Origin: Treponema sp. UBA4873
Lineage (GTDB): Bacteria > Spirochaetota > Spirochaetia > Treponematales > Treponemataceae
Direction: 5' to 3'
Length of the DNA: 64,000 bases
NCBI GenBank assembly: GCA_002399405.1
Contig: DHDP01000012.1
Span: forward strand, 1 to 64,000
How positions within the stretch are numbered: the stretch's first letter is position 1; every line of letters starts with the position of its first letter. The notes beneath the pieces are model-generated. The model ran no database searches. It saw nothing but the letters and a program-made list of their open reading frames with translations, and was not told the DNA's origin. Made by a program: the position numbers and the translations under genes. Below, piece by piece: positions 24,468 through 33,513 of the stretch.

Positions 24468-26078
24468 TTACAGTTCACCGTTTTTGTGCGTATAATGAGG
24501 AAGAAGACGTGGCGACTGCGTTTCGGTGACGATACCGGCAGCCGAACGTTCCTTCTCGAAATCCTTTACGTGCTGCAGCGAGAGTTTCTGCGGCAGTGCT
24601 GTCTGTGCGGCTTTTGCTGCTGCGGCCGTCCCCGCAACGCGTCCGAACACGACGACGTCGAGCAGCGAGTTGCCCATGAGCCGGTTCGTACCGTGGATGC
24701 CGCCGCTCGCTTCGCCTGCAACGTACAGGTTCGGAATGTTCGTGCTGCAGTCGGGATTGATGTCGACGCCGCCGTTCTGATAGTGGAGGGTCGGGTAAAC
24801 GAGAATCGGGTCCTTTCTGATGTCGATGTCGTATTTTGCGAACATGCGCATCATGGCAGGAATGCGTTTTTCGATTGTGCCTTCGCCGTTCTTGAGCTCA
24901 ATCATCGGAGTGTCGAGCCATACACCGCTGCCCATTCCGGTCGGTATGCCTTTTCCTTTTTTTACTTCGCGGATAATTCCGGCTGCCTCGACGTCGCGCG
25001 TTTCAAGCGGATGGATGAATACGTCGCCGTCGACGTTCACGACCTTTGCGCCGAGAGAGCGGACTTTTTCGGTAACGAGCGCGCCGAGCACCTGCTGCGG
25101 AAACGCGGCTCCCGTCGGATGGTACTGCAGAGAGTATTCGTACAGCAGTTTAGCTCCCGCACGGTACGCGAGAACGAGCCCGTCCGCTGTCGCACCGTAG
25201 TGGTTCGACGTCGGGAATCCCTGATAATGCATGCGTCCCGCACCGCCCGTCGCAATGATGACTGTCTTTGCCTTCGCGATAAGCAGCTGCTTTGTCTCCA
25301 TGTTCATGAGGACAGCACCCGCGCAGTTTCCATTTTCATCTTTAATAAGTTCGATCGCTGCAGTGAAATCGACGACCGTGATGTTTCCGGCGCGGTTGAA
25401 TACTTCGTCGCGGAGCGTGCGCATGATTTCCGCACCGGAATAGTCCTTGCACGCGTGCATGCGCTTGCGGCTTGTTCCGCCGCCGTGCGTGGTAATCATA
25501 GTGCCGTCGGGTGCTTTGTCGAATTCCACGCCGAGCCCGTTGAGCCACTTGATTGTTTCCGGCGCTTTCGTGACGAGTTCGTAAACAAGTTCTTTCTTGG
25601 CCATAAAATGGCCGCCGCCGAACGCGTCGAGAAAATGCTGCTGCGGTGAATCGTTTGCTTTGTCGGCAGCCTGTATGCCGCCCTCCGCCATCATCGTATT
25701 TGCGTCTCCGACGCGGAGCTTTGTAACGAGAAGCACTTTCTGCCCGGCGTTGTCAGCCTCGATGGCGGCAGAAGTTCCCGCTCCGCCGCCGCCGATAATA
25801 AGAACGTCTGTTTCGTAATCGGTTTTTGAAAGGTCAATCTGCTCAGGTTCGACGCGCGGTTTTCCCTGGAGAATATCCGCCAGTTCCAGAGGAGCTTTCT
25901 CTCCTTTGTTCGGCCCCATTCTGAGCTCGGTGAACTGTGATTTTATATGGTCGGGATGATACTCATTGAGGACGGCATCTTTTTCGTCTGCCGTCATGCG
26001 GCGAGGTTCAAGCGCAGCATTTGCTTCCCGTTTGGCGGCAACTTTCGCCGCCGATTCCTGCATAATTCCTGTATACAT
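24468..26078 (-). CDS. frdA: Fumarate reductase/succinate dehydrogenase flavoprotein subunit (soluble type)
   Basis: 536 residues. A 90-residue N-terminal extension precedes the FAD-binding VLIIGGGGAGTSAAIEAD (about 92-109). Catalytic landmarks are present: YHPTGAAFP, LVTEKVRSLGA (active-site Arg), YPTLHYQNGGVDIN (active-site His) and GEASGGIHGTNRLMGNSLLD. The motif that carries the covalent-FAD His in membrane FrdA/SdhA (SHTVxAEGG) reads ANTMMAEGG, so FAD is probably held non-covalently. No anchor subunits accompany it. It reduces fumarate to succinate in the cytoplasm with electrons from FrdB. GGGAG lies nine bases before the ATG. Confidence 0.9.
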   Translation of the reverse strand: MYTGIMQESAAKVAAKREANAALEPRRMTADEKDAVLNEYHPDHIKSQFTELRMGPNKGEKAPLELADILQGKPRVEPEQIDLSKTDYETDVLIIGGGGAGTSAAIEADNAGQKVLLVTKLRVGDANTMMAEGGIQAADKANDSPQQHFLDAFGGGHFMAKKELVYELVTKAPETIKWLNGLGVEFDKAPDGTMITTHGGGTSRKRMHACKDYSGAEIMRTLRDEVFNRAGNITVVDFTAAIELIKDENGNCAGAVLMNMETKQLLIAKAKTVIIATGGAGRMHYQGFPTSNHYGATADGLVLAYRAGAKLLYEYSLQYHPTGAAFPQQVLGALVTEKVRSLGAKVVNVDGDVFIHPLETRDVEAAGIIREVKKGKGIPTGMGSGVWLDTPMIELKNGEGTIEKRIPAMMRMFAKYDIDIRKDPILVYPTLHYQNGGVDINPDCSTNIPNLYVAGEASGGIHGTNRLMGNSLLDVVVFGRVAGTAAAAKAAQTALPQKLSLQHVKDFEKERSAAGIVTETQSPRLLPHYTHKNGEL

Positions 26079-26109
26079 ATTTGTTTACTCCCTGGATGTC
26101 ATTTTCCGG

Positions 26110-26796
26110 TTATTTTTCTATTTCCCTTGTGTTGTACAGTTCCTTAAGTTCGGCCACAGGTTTGTCCATAACAGCTTCAATGAGCGCCTCGAATTTTCCG
26201 TCCTTTATTTCCTGCACGCGCGCGGTAAGATGCTTTGATTCCGGCTGGATGTATTTACCGTTGAGACGCCGTGCAAGTTCCGCGACCTGCGGGTGGCTGA
26301 TGCCGGCAGGACAACGTGAAGAGCAGATGCCGCACATGACGCAGTCGAACGATTCGTCCGCGCATTTCTGGAATTCACCGCGCTGCGCATAGGCGATATA
26401 CTGCATCGTTTTTAATCCCTGAGGACATGCGCGGGTGCATGCGTTGCAGCCGACGCATGCATAGATTTCCGGGTACAGCTGCATCATAATCTGCTGTTCC
26501 GGTTTAATCGTATTGATGTCGTACACCTGCTTGACGAGCGGAAAGAAGGGGAGCGTCGCTATGTACATGTCGTCCTCGACTTTCGTCTGGCAGGCGAGAC
26601 ACGTACGGAGCTGATTCTTTCCCTTGATGCGGTAGATTGTGGCGCACGCGCCGCAGAAACCGTTGCGGCAACCGCATCCCCGCACGAGCTGATATCCGGC
26701 GTATTCCATCGCGTTCATGATAGTGAGCTGCGACGGAACTTCATATTTTTTCCCAAAAAGATAAATATTTACCATTACTTTGTTTTCGTCTGGCAT
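26110..26796 (-). CDS. frdB: Fumarate reductase iron-sulfur subunit
   Basis: 228 residues. A plant-type [2Fe-2S] domain has Cys at 41, 43, 48, 51 and 66 (RGCGCRNGFCGAC ... RTCLAC). The C-terminal half has two CxxCxxCxxxCP motifs at 114-124 and 152-162, suggesting two [4Fe-4S] clusters. It passes electrons to FrdA. Unlike methanogen TfrB it has no fused HdrB-like CCG domain; hdrB is a separate gene in this operon. It lies 31 bp before frdA and 188 bp after flxA, with a hairpin array between. GAGG seven bases before ATG. Confidence 0.88.
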   Translation of the reverse strand: MPDENKVMVNIYLFGKKYEVPSQLTIMNAMEYAGYQLVRGCGCRNGFCGACATIYRIKGKNQLRTCLACQTKVEDDMYIATLPFFPLVKQVYDINTIKPEQQIMMQLYPEIYACVGCNACTRACPQGLKTMQYIAYAQRGEFQKCADESFDCVMCGICSSRCPAGISHPQVAELARRLNGKYIQPESKHLTARVQEIKDGKFEALIEAVMDKPVAELKELYNTREIEK

Positions 26797-26860
26797 TTAT
26801 TAACCTCGTAATAGATGTTGTATACTGAGCGCCATGAACGACGCATCAGATTTTATGGTT

Positions 26861-26984
26861 ACCTTCCCGTCATAAAAGACGGAAAGGGCAAAACTTGCCG
26901 GACAGGATGTCCGGCCAATGCGCTGCACGTTTTCCGAAGGAAAAGGTGCACACCAACAAAAATACATGGATGTATTTTTGTTGG
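26861..26984 (-). repeat. Array of four stem-loops between flxA and frdB
   Basis: Four inverted repeats in a row: CGTC-ataaaa-GACG core (26868-26882), GCCGGACA-gga-TGTCCGGC (26897-26915), TGCAC-g-TTTTCC-gaa-GGAAAA-g-GTGCA (26924-26950), and a 15-bp perfect stem CCAACAAAAATACAT/ATGTATTTTTGTTGG (26953-26984). The last begins immediately behind the flxA stop codon. No ORF. On the transcript they may protect the upstream message or lower read-through into frdBA. Confidence 0.8.
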
Positions 26985-27812
26985 TTAATATTCCGGAGGC
27001 AGTTCTCCCAGCTGGTCGAAACTGAATACCGGACCGTCCCTGCAGACATATTTGTCGCCGATGTTGCATCTGCCGCATTTTCCGATACCGCACTTCATGC
27101 GCATTTCCATAGTTGTGAAGACCTGTGTATCCTTGAAACCGAGTTCCTTAAGCCCTGCAAGCGTCAGGTGAATCAGAATCGGCGGTCCGCACATGATGAC
27201 TGTATAGCCCGGATCAGGATTAAGCTCTTTCACGTACGTCGGAACGAATCCGACGTGTCCGTCCCAGTCGGGCTGTGCATTGTCTATCGTCAGACATACG
27301 TTGAAGTCCTTTTCCTTCATCCATTCTCCGCTGATTTCTTTATATGTTACAAGGTCCTGCTTTGAGCGGGAGCCGTAAACAATCATCACTTTGCCGTAAT
27401 CGCTGCGGTGAGCGCGCACATAGTTTATCACGCTGTGAAGCGGAGCAAGTCCGATTCCGCCTGCGACGAACAGCAGGTCTTTACCCCTGAACGCAGTGTC
27501 GACGGGGAAGCCGTTCCCGAGCGGACCGCGGACTGCGATTTCCTGACCTGGTTCCGCGCTGTGCAGCCACGAGGTGACGCACCCGCATTTTTTTATCGAG
27601 AACTCCTGATAGTCGGGGATTGTCGGAGAAGATGTGATCGAAATCATCGATTCGCCGATGCCCGGAACTTCGAGAATGGCGCACTGTCCTGGAATATGCC
27701 CGAACAGTTTTTTCCCGTCGCGGCCGATGACGCGGAACGTCTTTACGTCGCCCGTCTCCTGACGGATATCGGTTATGACGCCGATGTACGGAATCAATGC
27801 ATCATGTTCCAT
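26985..27812 (-). CDS. flxA: FlxA-like FAD/NAD(P)H-binding electron-input subunit
   Basis: 275 residues. Ferredoxin-reductase-like fold: FAD-binding region with CAILEVPGIGESMISITSSP (about 45-64), NAD-binding LLFVAGGIGLAPLHSVINY (about 112-130), VIMCGPPILI, and a C-terminal [2Fe-2S] motif MKCGIGKCGRCNIGDKYVCR as in PyrK/AsrB. In the FlxABCD-HdrABC system known from Desulfovibrio vulgaris this subunit oxidises NADH. It abuts flxB with no gap. Related AsrB-type sulfite reductase subunits are an alternative, but no asrC is present and the hdr genes fix the context. Confidence 0.85.
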   Translation of the reverse strand: MEHDALIPYIGVITDIRQETGDVKTFRVIGRDGKKLFGHIPGQCAILEVPGIGESMISITSSPTIPDYQEFSIKKCGCVTSWLHSAEPGQEIAVRGPLGNGFPVDTAFRGKDLLFVAGGIGLAPLHSVINYVRAHRSDYGKVMIVYGSRSKQDLVTYKEISGEWMKEKDFNVCLTIDNAQPDWDGHVGFVPTYVKELNPDPGYTVIMCGPPILIHLTLAGLKELGFKDTQVFTTMEMRMKCGIGKCGRCNIGDKYVCRDGPVFSFDQLGELPPEY

Positions 27813-28859
27813 TTATCTTCCTCCTTCCGGCTGATCGGGCGTTTCATTGATTGTCTTAATAACTTTCACGATATTCATGTGAATCGGGCAGCTTTCAAGA
27901 CACCTGCCGCAGCCGACACAGCTCTTAACTCCGTTGTGCTCCATAGGATAGTAGACGAGTTTGTGCATGAAACGCTGGCGGAACCGCTCCTTCTGCGTGA
28001 GGCGGGGATTTGCCGCGGCCATCTTTGTAAAGTCCGAATACATGCAGCTGTCCCAGCAACGGAACTGTTTGATTCCGTCTCCCGTATCGAAGCTGCGTAC
28101 GTCGAAGCACATGCATGTCGGACAGACGTAGGTGCACGTTCCGCATCCGAGACACGTTTCGGAAAGATTGTCCCAGACTTTCGAGTTGAAAAGCGCAAGC
28201 ATTTTGTCGCCGCTGTATTTTGAAAGATCAAGATTCACAAACGGGAGTTTTGAAACTTTTTCCCTCGTTTCGCTCTGCTGCGTTTCCACCGTTTTTGCGT
28301 CGTTTTCTTTGAGCAGAATTTTTATGCCGTCAATCAGTCTGCTGCCTTTATCGGTGTTCGACCGGAAGTAGACGCTGCCGTCCGTAATCCACGCGCTCAC
28401 GTCTCCTTTGGGATCGGACGCATCGATGTCATACAGTTCGCAGAAACACGTCTGTGCCGGTTCCGTACAGGCGAGCGTGACGACAGTGCCGTGTTCGCGC
28501 CTGTTTTTGTAATAGGTATCGACCGGTTTTTGATTGATGTAGACGTCGTCCACAATCGCAAAACTCGCCGCATCGCATGCGCGCACGCCGAAAACGACGA
28601 AGTCTTCAAGTTCTTTCCGCGGATCCTCAACTTCGATTTTTTTGCCGTTCATCCTGAAATTAACAAGATTTTCCGTCTTCGGGAAAAAGAAATCCTTAGC
28701 GGAGCGCACGGTCTTAAGCGCACTGCTCATCCGTACGCCTTTTTCCCAGCGTTTGAAATCAGCTTTTCCCGATGTGTTGTCGACCGGAATATAGAGCGGT
28801 CCGTTTGCGCCTATTGTTTCGAATAATGTATCGAGCTGTGATAATGGTAACGTATACAT
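27813..28859 (-). CDS. flxB: FlxB-like 4Fe-4S dicluster protein
   Basis: 348 residues. The N-terminal 230 residues belong to the AsrA/Fer4_22-type family; the C-terminal part carries two [4Fe-4S] motifs, CLGCGTCTYVCPTCMCFDV and CVGCGRCLESCPIHMNIVK. It is homologous to the next gene upstream (flxC) and probably relays electrons between FlxA and FlxD/HdrA. It shares one base with flxC (TAATG) and touches flxA directly, so expression is tightly coupled. Confidence 0.82.
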   Translation of the reverse strand: MYTLPLSQLDTLFETIGANGPLYIPVDNTSGKADFKRWEKGVRMSSALKTVRSAKDFFFPKTENLVNFRMNGKKIEVEDPRKELEDFVVFGVRACDAASFAIVDDVYINQKPVDTYYKNRREHGTVVTLACTEPAQTCFCELYDIDASDPKGDVSAWITDGSVYFRSNTDKGSRLIDGIKILLKENDAKTVETQQSETREKVSKLPFVNLDLSKYSGDKMLALFNSKVWDNLSETCLGCGTCTYVCPTCMCFDVRSFDTGDGIKQFRCWDSCMYSDFTKMAAANPRLTQKERFRQRFMHKLVYYPMEHNGVKSCVGCGRCLESCPIHMNIVKVIKTINETPDQPEGGR

Positions 28860-29848
28860 TACCTGCCTCCTTGCGCATCTGCTTTATCGCGTGCGTACAC
28901 AACGTTCGGTTCCGCATCGTTCTTTGTCCATGTGAGCATAGGGGGTTTCGTCTCCATGTCGCTGCCCGCCGTATACGGTCCGTACAGCTCGTTGATGTCT
29001 TTAATAAATTTCCGGTTGAGCAGATGAAGCGGAATATTCTGCGGACAGACGCGGGAGCATTCGCCGCAGTCAGTGCATCGGCCGGCAACGTGCCATGCGC
29101 GTATGATGTGATACATGCTTTCTTCAAAGTCGTCAGCGGCGACTTTCTGTGAAGCGCCGCTGTTCGGATTGTCAAAAATGCAGTGTTCGCAGGTGCATGC
29201 CGGACAGATGTCGCGGCACGCGTTGCATCTGATGCAGCGCGAAAGTTCTCCCTGCCAGAACGCGAACCGTTCGTCGGGAGTCATTCCTTCAATTTTTTCA
29301 ACCATGTCGAACCGCTTTGAATCCTGCACGCCGCCGTCTTCGCCTATAAGCTCGTCGTACGTGACGTGTTTTTTGCTTTTGCAGACAGTGCACCGCTCAG
29401 ATATTTCCTTCTTCGCAGGGTCTTTCATGCCGTCGCACGGAATGCCGACAGCATACACGTCCTCTCGGTTGATGCGGTGTTCCTTTAATAATTCGGTAAA
29501 GCTGTACGTATCGCACGGTTTCAGAAAGACGAGAATTTTTGTCTGAGGTTCCGGCGCATCCTTTGCGTCCGGATTTTTAGTTTTGGCCATCCTGTTGTTC
29601 ATGCGTACGGTATCTTTTGCCGTTTCGATTTTGCGCGTTTCCTTTACAAGATACTTTGAAAGATTTGCACCGCACCATTCGTCGTACACGAAATTATTCT
29701 CGAGGTCTTCTGCGGTTGTAAAAAGAGAAGGGGTGACGTCGTAGTCAAAAAGACCTTTACGCCAGCCGATTATTATCTGCACTTTTCCGCCGGAAAGAAG
29801 TTCCTTTGAACGGGAAAGAAGCTGGTTCGTTATTTTTCCGTCTTGCAT
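28859..29848 (-). CDS. flxC: FlxC-like 4Fe-4S dicluster protein
   Basis: 329 residues. Two [4Fe-4S] motifs: CIRCNACRDICPACTCEHC around residue 225 and CTDCGECSRVCPQNIPLHL around residue 275. The N-terminal part has additional Cys in ERCTVCKSKKHVTYDEL. It is a paralogue of the adjacent flxB. It overlaps the end of flxD by 19 bp. Role: electron transfer inside the Flx/Hdr complex, inferred from the gene order. Confidence 0.82.
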   Translation of the reverse strand: MQDGKITNQLLSRSKELLSGGKVQIIIGWRKGLFDYDVTPSLFTTAEDLENNFVYDEWCGANLSKYLVKETRKIETAKDTVRMNNRMAKTKNPDAKDAPEPQTKILVFLKPCDTYSFTELLKEHRINREDVYAVGIPCDGMKDPAKKEISERCTVCKSKKHVTYDELIGEDGGVQDSKRFDMVEKIEGMTPDERFAFWQGELSRCIRCNACRDICPACTCEHCIFDNPNSGASQKVAADDFEESMYHIIRAWHVAGRCTDCGECSRVCPQNIPLHLLNRKFIKDINELYGPYTAGSDMETKPPMLTWTKNDAEPNVVYARDKADAQGGR

Positions 29849-30294
29849 CTTAAATCCTCCAGCCGTTTATTTTCTCCGAGCCTCGTCACCGTTTCGACGA
29901 ACTCGTGCATCGTTTTTGCAAACTTTGCGCCTTCCGCCGCGGACACCCACTCGACGCGTGTCCGTCCTTTTTCTACGCCCATAAAGTCGAGCATGGAAAA
30001 GAGCAGCGTCATGCGGCGGCGCGCGAAGTAGTTGCCGCTCGTATAATGGCAGTCGCCGGGATGACAGCCGCAGAGAATGACGCCGTCGGCGCCGCGCTGA
30101 AATGCGCGCAGAATGAAAAGCGGATTCAGCCTGCACGAGCAGGGAATACGTATGATTTTTACGTCGGCGGGGTACTCGAGCCGGTTGTTTCCGGCCAGGT
30201 CGGCGCCTGCATATGAACACCAGTTGCAGCAGAACGCTACAATCTTCGGTCTGAAAGTGTTATTGGCTTCTGAGCCGTTTTCTGTTACCGGCAT
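29830..30294 (-). CDS. flxD: FlxD/MvhD-like [2Fe-2S] subunit
   Basis: 154 residues. The MvhD pattern is clear: VAFCCNWCSYAGADLAG near the N-terminus, IRIPCSCRLNPLFILRAFQ and VILCGCHPGDCHYTSGNY. In methanogens MvhD passes hydrogenase electrons to HdrA; in bacteria FlxD plays the same linking role for NADH-derived electrons. It overlaps hdrA by 10 bp and flxC by 19 bp. Confidence 0.88.
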   Translation of the reverse strand: MPVTENGSEANNTFRPKIVAFCCNWCSYAGADLAGNNRLEYPADVKIIRIPCSCRLNPLFILRAFQRGADGVILCGCHPGDCHYTSGNYFARRRMTLLFSMLDFMGVEKGRTRVEWVSAAEGAKFAKTMHEFVETVTRLGENKRLEDLRCKTEK

Positions 30295-32282
30295 ATTGCG
30301 TCGACCTCCGCCATGATTTCTTTATTGGTGAATCCTTTGAGATCCATAGCGCCTGACGGGCATGTCACTGTGCACGCACCGCATCCCTGACAGACGGCCG
30401 GATTTACCTGAGCGACACGGCGCGTAACTGTCGTGCGGTTCGGTCCTCGGAAGTCTTTTTCAATGTAGGTGATTGCGCCGTACGGGCAGACGTTCTCGCA
30501 CTGCGAGCATCCGTTGCACATATCCTCGTTCGGTTCTGCGACGCACGGATTGTTTTTTAGCTTATCCTTGACAAGCAGTCCGATCACTTTCGACGCAGCG
30601 GCGCTTGCCTGCGCTACTGTCTCCGGGATGTCTTTCGGTCCCTGACAGCAGCCGGAAAGGTACACGCCCGCTGTCGGACTTTCGACAGGACGGAGTTTCG
30701 GATGCGCCTCGGTGAAGAAATCGTTCGTATCCATACTGGCCGTAAGCATCGTTGCGAGCGGTCGTGCCGACTTATCCGCTTCGATTGAAGCCGCAAGCAC
30801 GACCATGTCGGCCTGTATGTGAACCTGCTTATCCATGATAAGGTCCGAGCCCTGAACATCGAGCGTGCCGTCGGCCTGCGGCGTCACTTTGCCGACCATA
30901 CCTTTAATATAGTGGACGCCGTACTGCTCTACTGCGCGGCGGTAGAACTCGTCGAAGTTCTTTCCCGGCGTGCGCACGTCGATGTAGAAGACGTAGCATT
31001 CCGTGTCGGGATAATGGTCGCGCGTAAGAATCGCGTGTTTCGCCGTATACATACAGCAGATTTTAGAGCAGTATTCGTGCCCTTTTTCCGCGTCTGCAGA
31101 ACAGCGGCTACCGACGCACTGGACGAACACGATTGTCTTCGGCGGTTTTCCGTCCGACGGACGGAGCAGCGTGCCGCCAGTCGGACCTGCGGCGTTCATG
31201 AGACGCTCGAACTCCAGCGAAGAAACGACGTCCTTACTCTGCGAATACGCGAACTCGTCGAACTTCGAGAGGTCTATCGGATTGTATCCCGTCGCGACTA
31301 TGACGGCTCCGTATTTTTCTTCAAGAAACGTATCTTTTGCGTTGTAGTCGATTGCTTTTGCCTGACAGACCATCGAACAGACTCCGCATTTTCCTTCCCT
31401 GAGTTTCATGCAGTAGTTCGGATCGATCGTCGCGACCTTCGGAACTGCCTGAGCAAACGGAATGTAAATTGCACGCCTGTTGTCGAGTCCCATGTTGAAT
31501 TCGTTCGGAACATTTTTCTGAGGGCATTTTCCGGTGCATTCTCCGCATCCGGTGCATTTCGCCTCGTCGACGTAGCGCGCCTTGCGTTTAATCGTCACGG
31601 TGAAATTTCCGACGAAACCTTTTACCTGTGCTACCTCGCTGTAGGAAAGTATGCGGATATTTTCGTTCTGTCCGCATTCGACCATGCGCGGCGTAAGAAT
31701 ACAGGCCGCGCAGTCGAGCGTCGGGAACGTCTTGTCGAGCTGGGCCATCTTTCCGCCGATTGTCGGTTTCGATTCGACGATGTCGACGGGGAATCCCGCT
31801 TCCGCAATGTCGAGCGCTGTCTGAATACCCGCGATGCCGCCGCCTATAACGAGCGCGCGTTTCGTCACGGGCGTTTCACCTGCCGTAAGCGGCGCGTTGA
31901 GCGTCACCTTTGCGATTGCGGCTTTTCCGAGCGCAATCGCTTTTTCAGTCGCGGTCGGCATATCCCTGCATATCCACGAGTCCTGTTCACGGATATTCGC
32001 AATTTCGAGCATGTACGGATTTATTCCCGACCGCTCTGCGCATTTCCGGAACGTGTTTTCGTGCATGCGAGGAGAGCACGAACAGACGACGACTCCCGTA
32101 AGATTCTTTTCTTTTATAGCATCGCTTATGAGCTGCTGCCCTGAGGCGGAGCACATATACGTGTAATCAGTCGCATAGACGACGCCGTTTTCTTTTCCGA
32201 GCGTTTCGGCGACAGCTTTCACGTCGACGGTACCTGCAATGTTTGTGCCGCAGTGGCACACAAAAACTCCAATTCTCTGCAT
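30285..32282 (-). CDS. hdrA: Heterodisulfide reductase-like subunit A (bifurcating flavoprotein)
   Basis: 665 residues, full length compared with methanogen HdrA. Begins RIGVFVCHCGTNIAGTVD; FAD-binding VIGGGIAGIQTALDIAEAG at about 145-163; LDCAACILTPRMVECG; a ferredoxin-type CTGCGECTGKCP near 244; CGVCSMVCQAKAIDY; and two C-terminal [4Fe-4S] motifs CNGCSQCENVCPYGA and CQGCGACTVTCPSGA. HdrA flavin is the known electron-bifurcation site, splitting electrons between ferredoxin and HdrBC. It sits 3 bp behind hdrC. No selenocysteine codon is seen. Confidence 0.92.
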   Translation of the reverse strand: MQRIGVFVCHCGTNIAGTVDVKAVAETLGKENGVVYATDYTYMCSASGQQLISDAIKEKNLTGVVVCSCSPRMHENTFRKCAERSGINPYMLEIANIREQDSWICRDMPTATEKAIALGKAAIAKVTLNAPLTAGETPVTKRALVIGGGIAGIQTALDIAEAGFPVDIVESKPTIGGKMAQLDKTFPTLDCAACILTPRMVECGQNENIRILSYSEVAQVKGFVGNFTVTIKRKARYVDEAKCTGCGECTGKCPQKNVPNEFNMGLDNRRAIYIPFAQAVPKVATIDPNYCMKLREGKCGVCSMVCQAKAIDYNAKDTFLEEKYGAVIVATGYNPIDLSKFDEFAYSQSKDVVSSLEFERLMNAAGPTGGTLLRPSDGKPPKTIVFVQCVGSRCSADAEKGHEYCSKICCMYTAKHAILTRDHYPDTECYVFYIDVRTPGKNFDEFYRRAVEQYGVHYIKGMVGKVTPQADGTLDVQGSDLIMDKQVHIQADMVVLAASIEADKSARPLATMLTASMDTNDFFTEAHPKLRPVESPTAGVYLSGCCQGPKDIPETVAQASAAASKVIGLLVKDKLKNNPCVAEPNEDMCNGCSQCENVCPYGAITYIEKDFRGPNRTTVTRRVAQVNPAVCQGCGACTVTCPSGAMDLKGFTNKEIMAEVDAICR

Positions 32283-32285
32283 GGC

Positions 32286-32681
32286 TTACTTCCTGTATTT
32301 CCGGAATGCGCTTACGACCGCCTGTTGCGGCATATCGCTGTCGAGCTGTTCCGGTATGTTTTCCGCTTCAAGATGCTGCGGACCGCGCTGGCGTTCAACG
32401 ACCATGCGGACAGCCTCAACGAGTTTTGCCGGTTCAACCTGACGCGGACAGCGCTCGATGCATGCAAAACAGGAAAGACACTTATAGATTGATTTTGTGT
32501 TGAGCAGCGGCGCGATGTCGCCCGTCTCAACCATATGAACGAATTCGTGCGGATGATATTCCATTTCATCGTATGAAGGACACGTGCCGGAACATTTGCC
32601 GCAGCACATGCACTTGCGCGGATTCACACCGCTGATGGAAAGTATCTCATCACGGATTTTATTTAATTCACTTTGCAGCAT
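32286..32681 (-). CDS. hdrC: Heterodisulfide reductase-like subunit C
   Basis: 131 residues. Two [4Fe-4S] motifs: CMCCGKCSGTCPSYDEM and CLSCFACIERCPRQVEPAK, with the helical spacer EFVHMVETGD between. It carries electrons from HdrA to HdrB. It overlaps hdrB by 14 bp. Confidence 0.9.
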   Translation of the reverse strand: MLQSELNKIRDEILSISGVNPRKCMCCGKCSGTCPSYDEMEYHPHEFVHMVETGDIAPLLNTKSIYKCLSCFACIERCPRQVEPAKLVEAVRMVVERQRGPQHLEAENIPEQLDSDMPQQAVVSAFRKYRK

Positions 32682-33513
32682 AAGCCGCCTCCATTACTGC
32701 GGTAACTTTGTCTTTTACGTCAAGAGCTTCCGCCAGTAATTCGGTAAAATACAGTATGTCGAGTCTGCTGCCGCCCTTGTTTTTAATAAGATTATACCGG
32801 CACAGCGGGCACGCCGTCACAAGCATATCCGCGCCGTGTTCTTCGGCATCCGCGAGAATCTTCCGGCTGCGCTGAGCAGGAATGTTCCGGTCTTCAAACA
32901 CCGTGTATGCGCCGCAGCATTCGTTGCGCTGCGAGTATGCCACCAGCGTCGCTCCGATTGCCGTGATGAAATCCTCGAGGATCTTCGGATTTTCAGGATC
33001 GTCCATCCGCATCACTTTTCCGGGACGGAGAAGCAGACACCCGTAATATGCGCCGATTTTTTTACCGGTAAGCGGATGAGTCACTTTAGCCTTTACATTG
33101 TCCCAGCCGACGACGTCGCGGAGCACTTCGAGATAATGGAGCACCTTCGTTTCGCCGTTGTATGAAATCCCGTCTTCCCTGAGATAATTATTAACCTTCA
33201 GGACGACATTTTCGTCCGTCCTCATGTCGTTATTAACCTGCTTGATGACGTTATGGCACGCGGAACAGATTGTGACGAGCTCCTGCTTTGCGTCCCGTGC
33301 GGAAGCAAGCGCGCGGACGGACGAGAGTTTCGTCGCAATCTCGTCTTTCGCAAGCGGGTAGGTGCCGCCGCAGCACTGCCAGTCGGGAATTTCCTCAAGA
33401 GTGAATCCCAGCGCTTCTGCGGAAGCACGCGCGTAGCGGTCAAGATCGAGCGCCTTATTGCGCAGCGTGCATCCGGGAAAATACGAATACGTGATATGTT
33501 TTACGTCGTTCAT
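32668..33513 (-). CDS. hdrB: Heterodisulfide reductase-like subunit B (CCG domains)
   Basis: 281 residues. Two CCG domains: first FPGCTLRNK (C15), DWQCCGGTYP (C47-48) and CSACHN (C83, C86); second around GCLLLRP, NECCGAYTVFE and ACPLCRYNL. In methanogens these bind two noncubane [4Fe-4S] clusters that reduce the CoM-S-S-CoB heterodisulfide. Bacteria lack those thiols, so the physiological acceptor here must differ; with frdAB in the same operon, fumarate is the simplest candidate. The start overlaps the fumC stop by 4 bp. Confidence 0.9.
   Translation of the reverse strand: MNDVKHITYSYFPGCTLRNKALDLDRYARASAEALGFTLEEIPDWQCCGGTYPLAKDEIATKLSSVRALASARDAKQELVTICSACHNVIKQVNNDMRTDENVVLKVNNYLREDGISYNGETKVLHYLEVLRDVVGWDNVKAKVTHPLTGKKIGAYYGCLLLRPGKVMRMDDPENPKILEDFITAIGATLVAYSQRNECCGAYTVFEDRNIPAQRSRKILADAEEHGADMLVTACPLCRYNLIKNKGGSRLDILYFTELLAEALDVKDKVTAVMEAAYAAK

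Noticed and set aside
24252..25649. Long plus-strand ORF of 465 codons
   Set aside because: Antisense shadow of frdA, whose catalytic motifs are clear; GC-skewed codon positions create open antisense frames here.
26985..29848. Anaerobic sulfite reductase (asrAB)
   Set aside because: FlxA/FlxB resemble AsrB/AsrA, but no siroheme subunit is present and the genes are embedded between hdr and frd genes.
30819..32144. Long plus-strand ORF of 441 codons
   Set aside because: Antisense shadow of hdrA; no recognisable domain.
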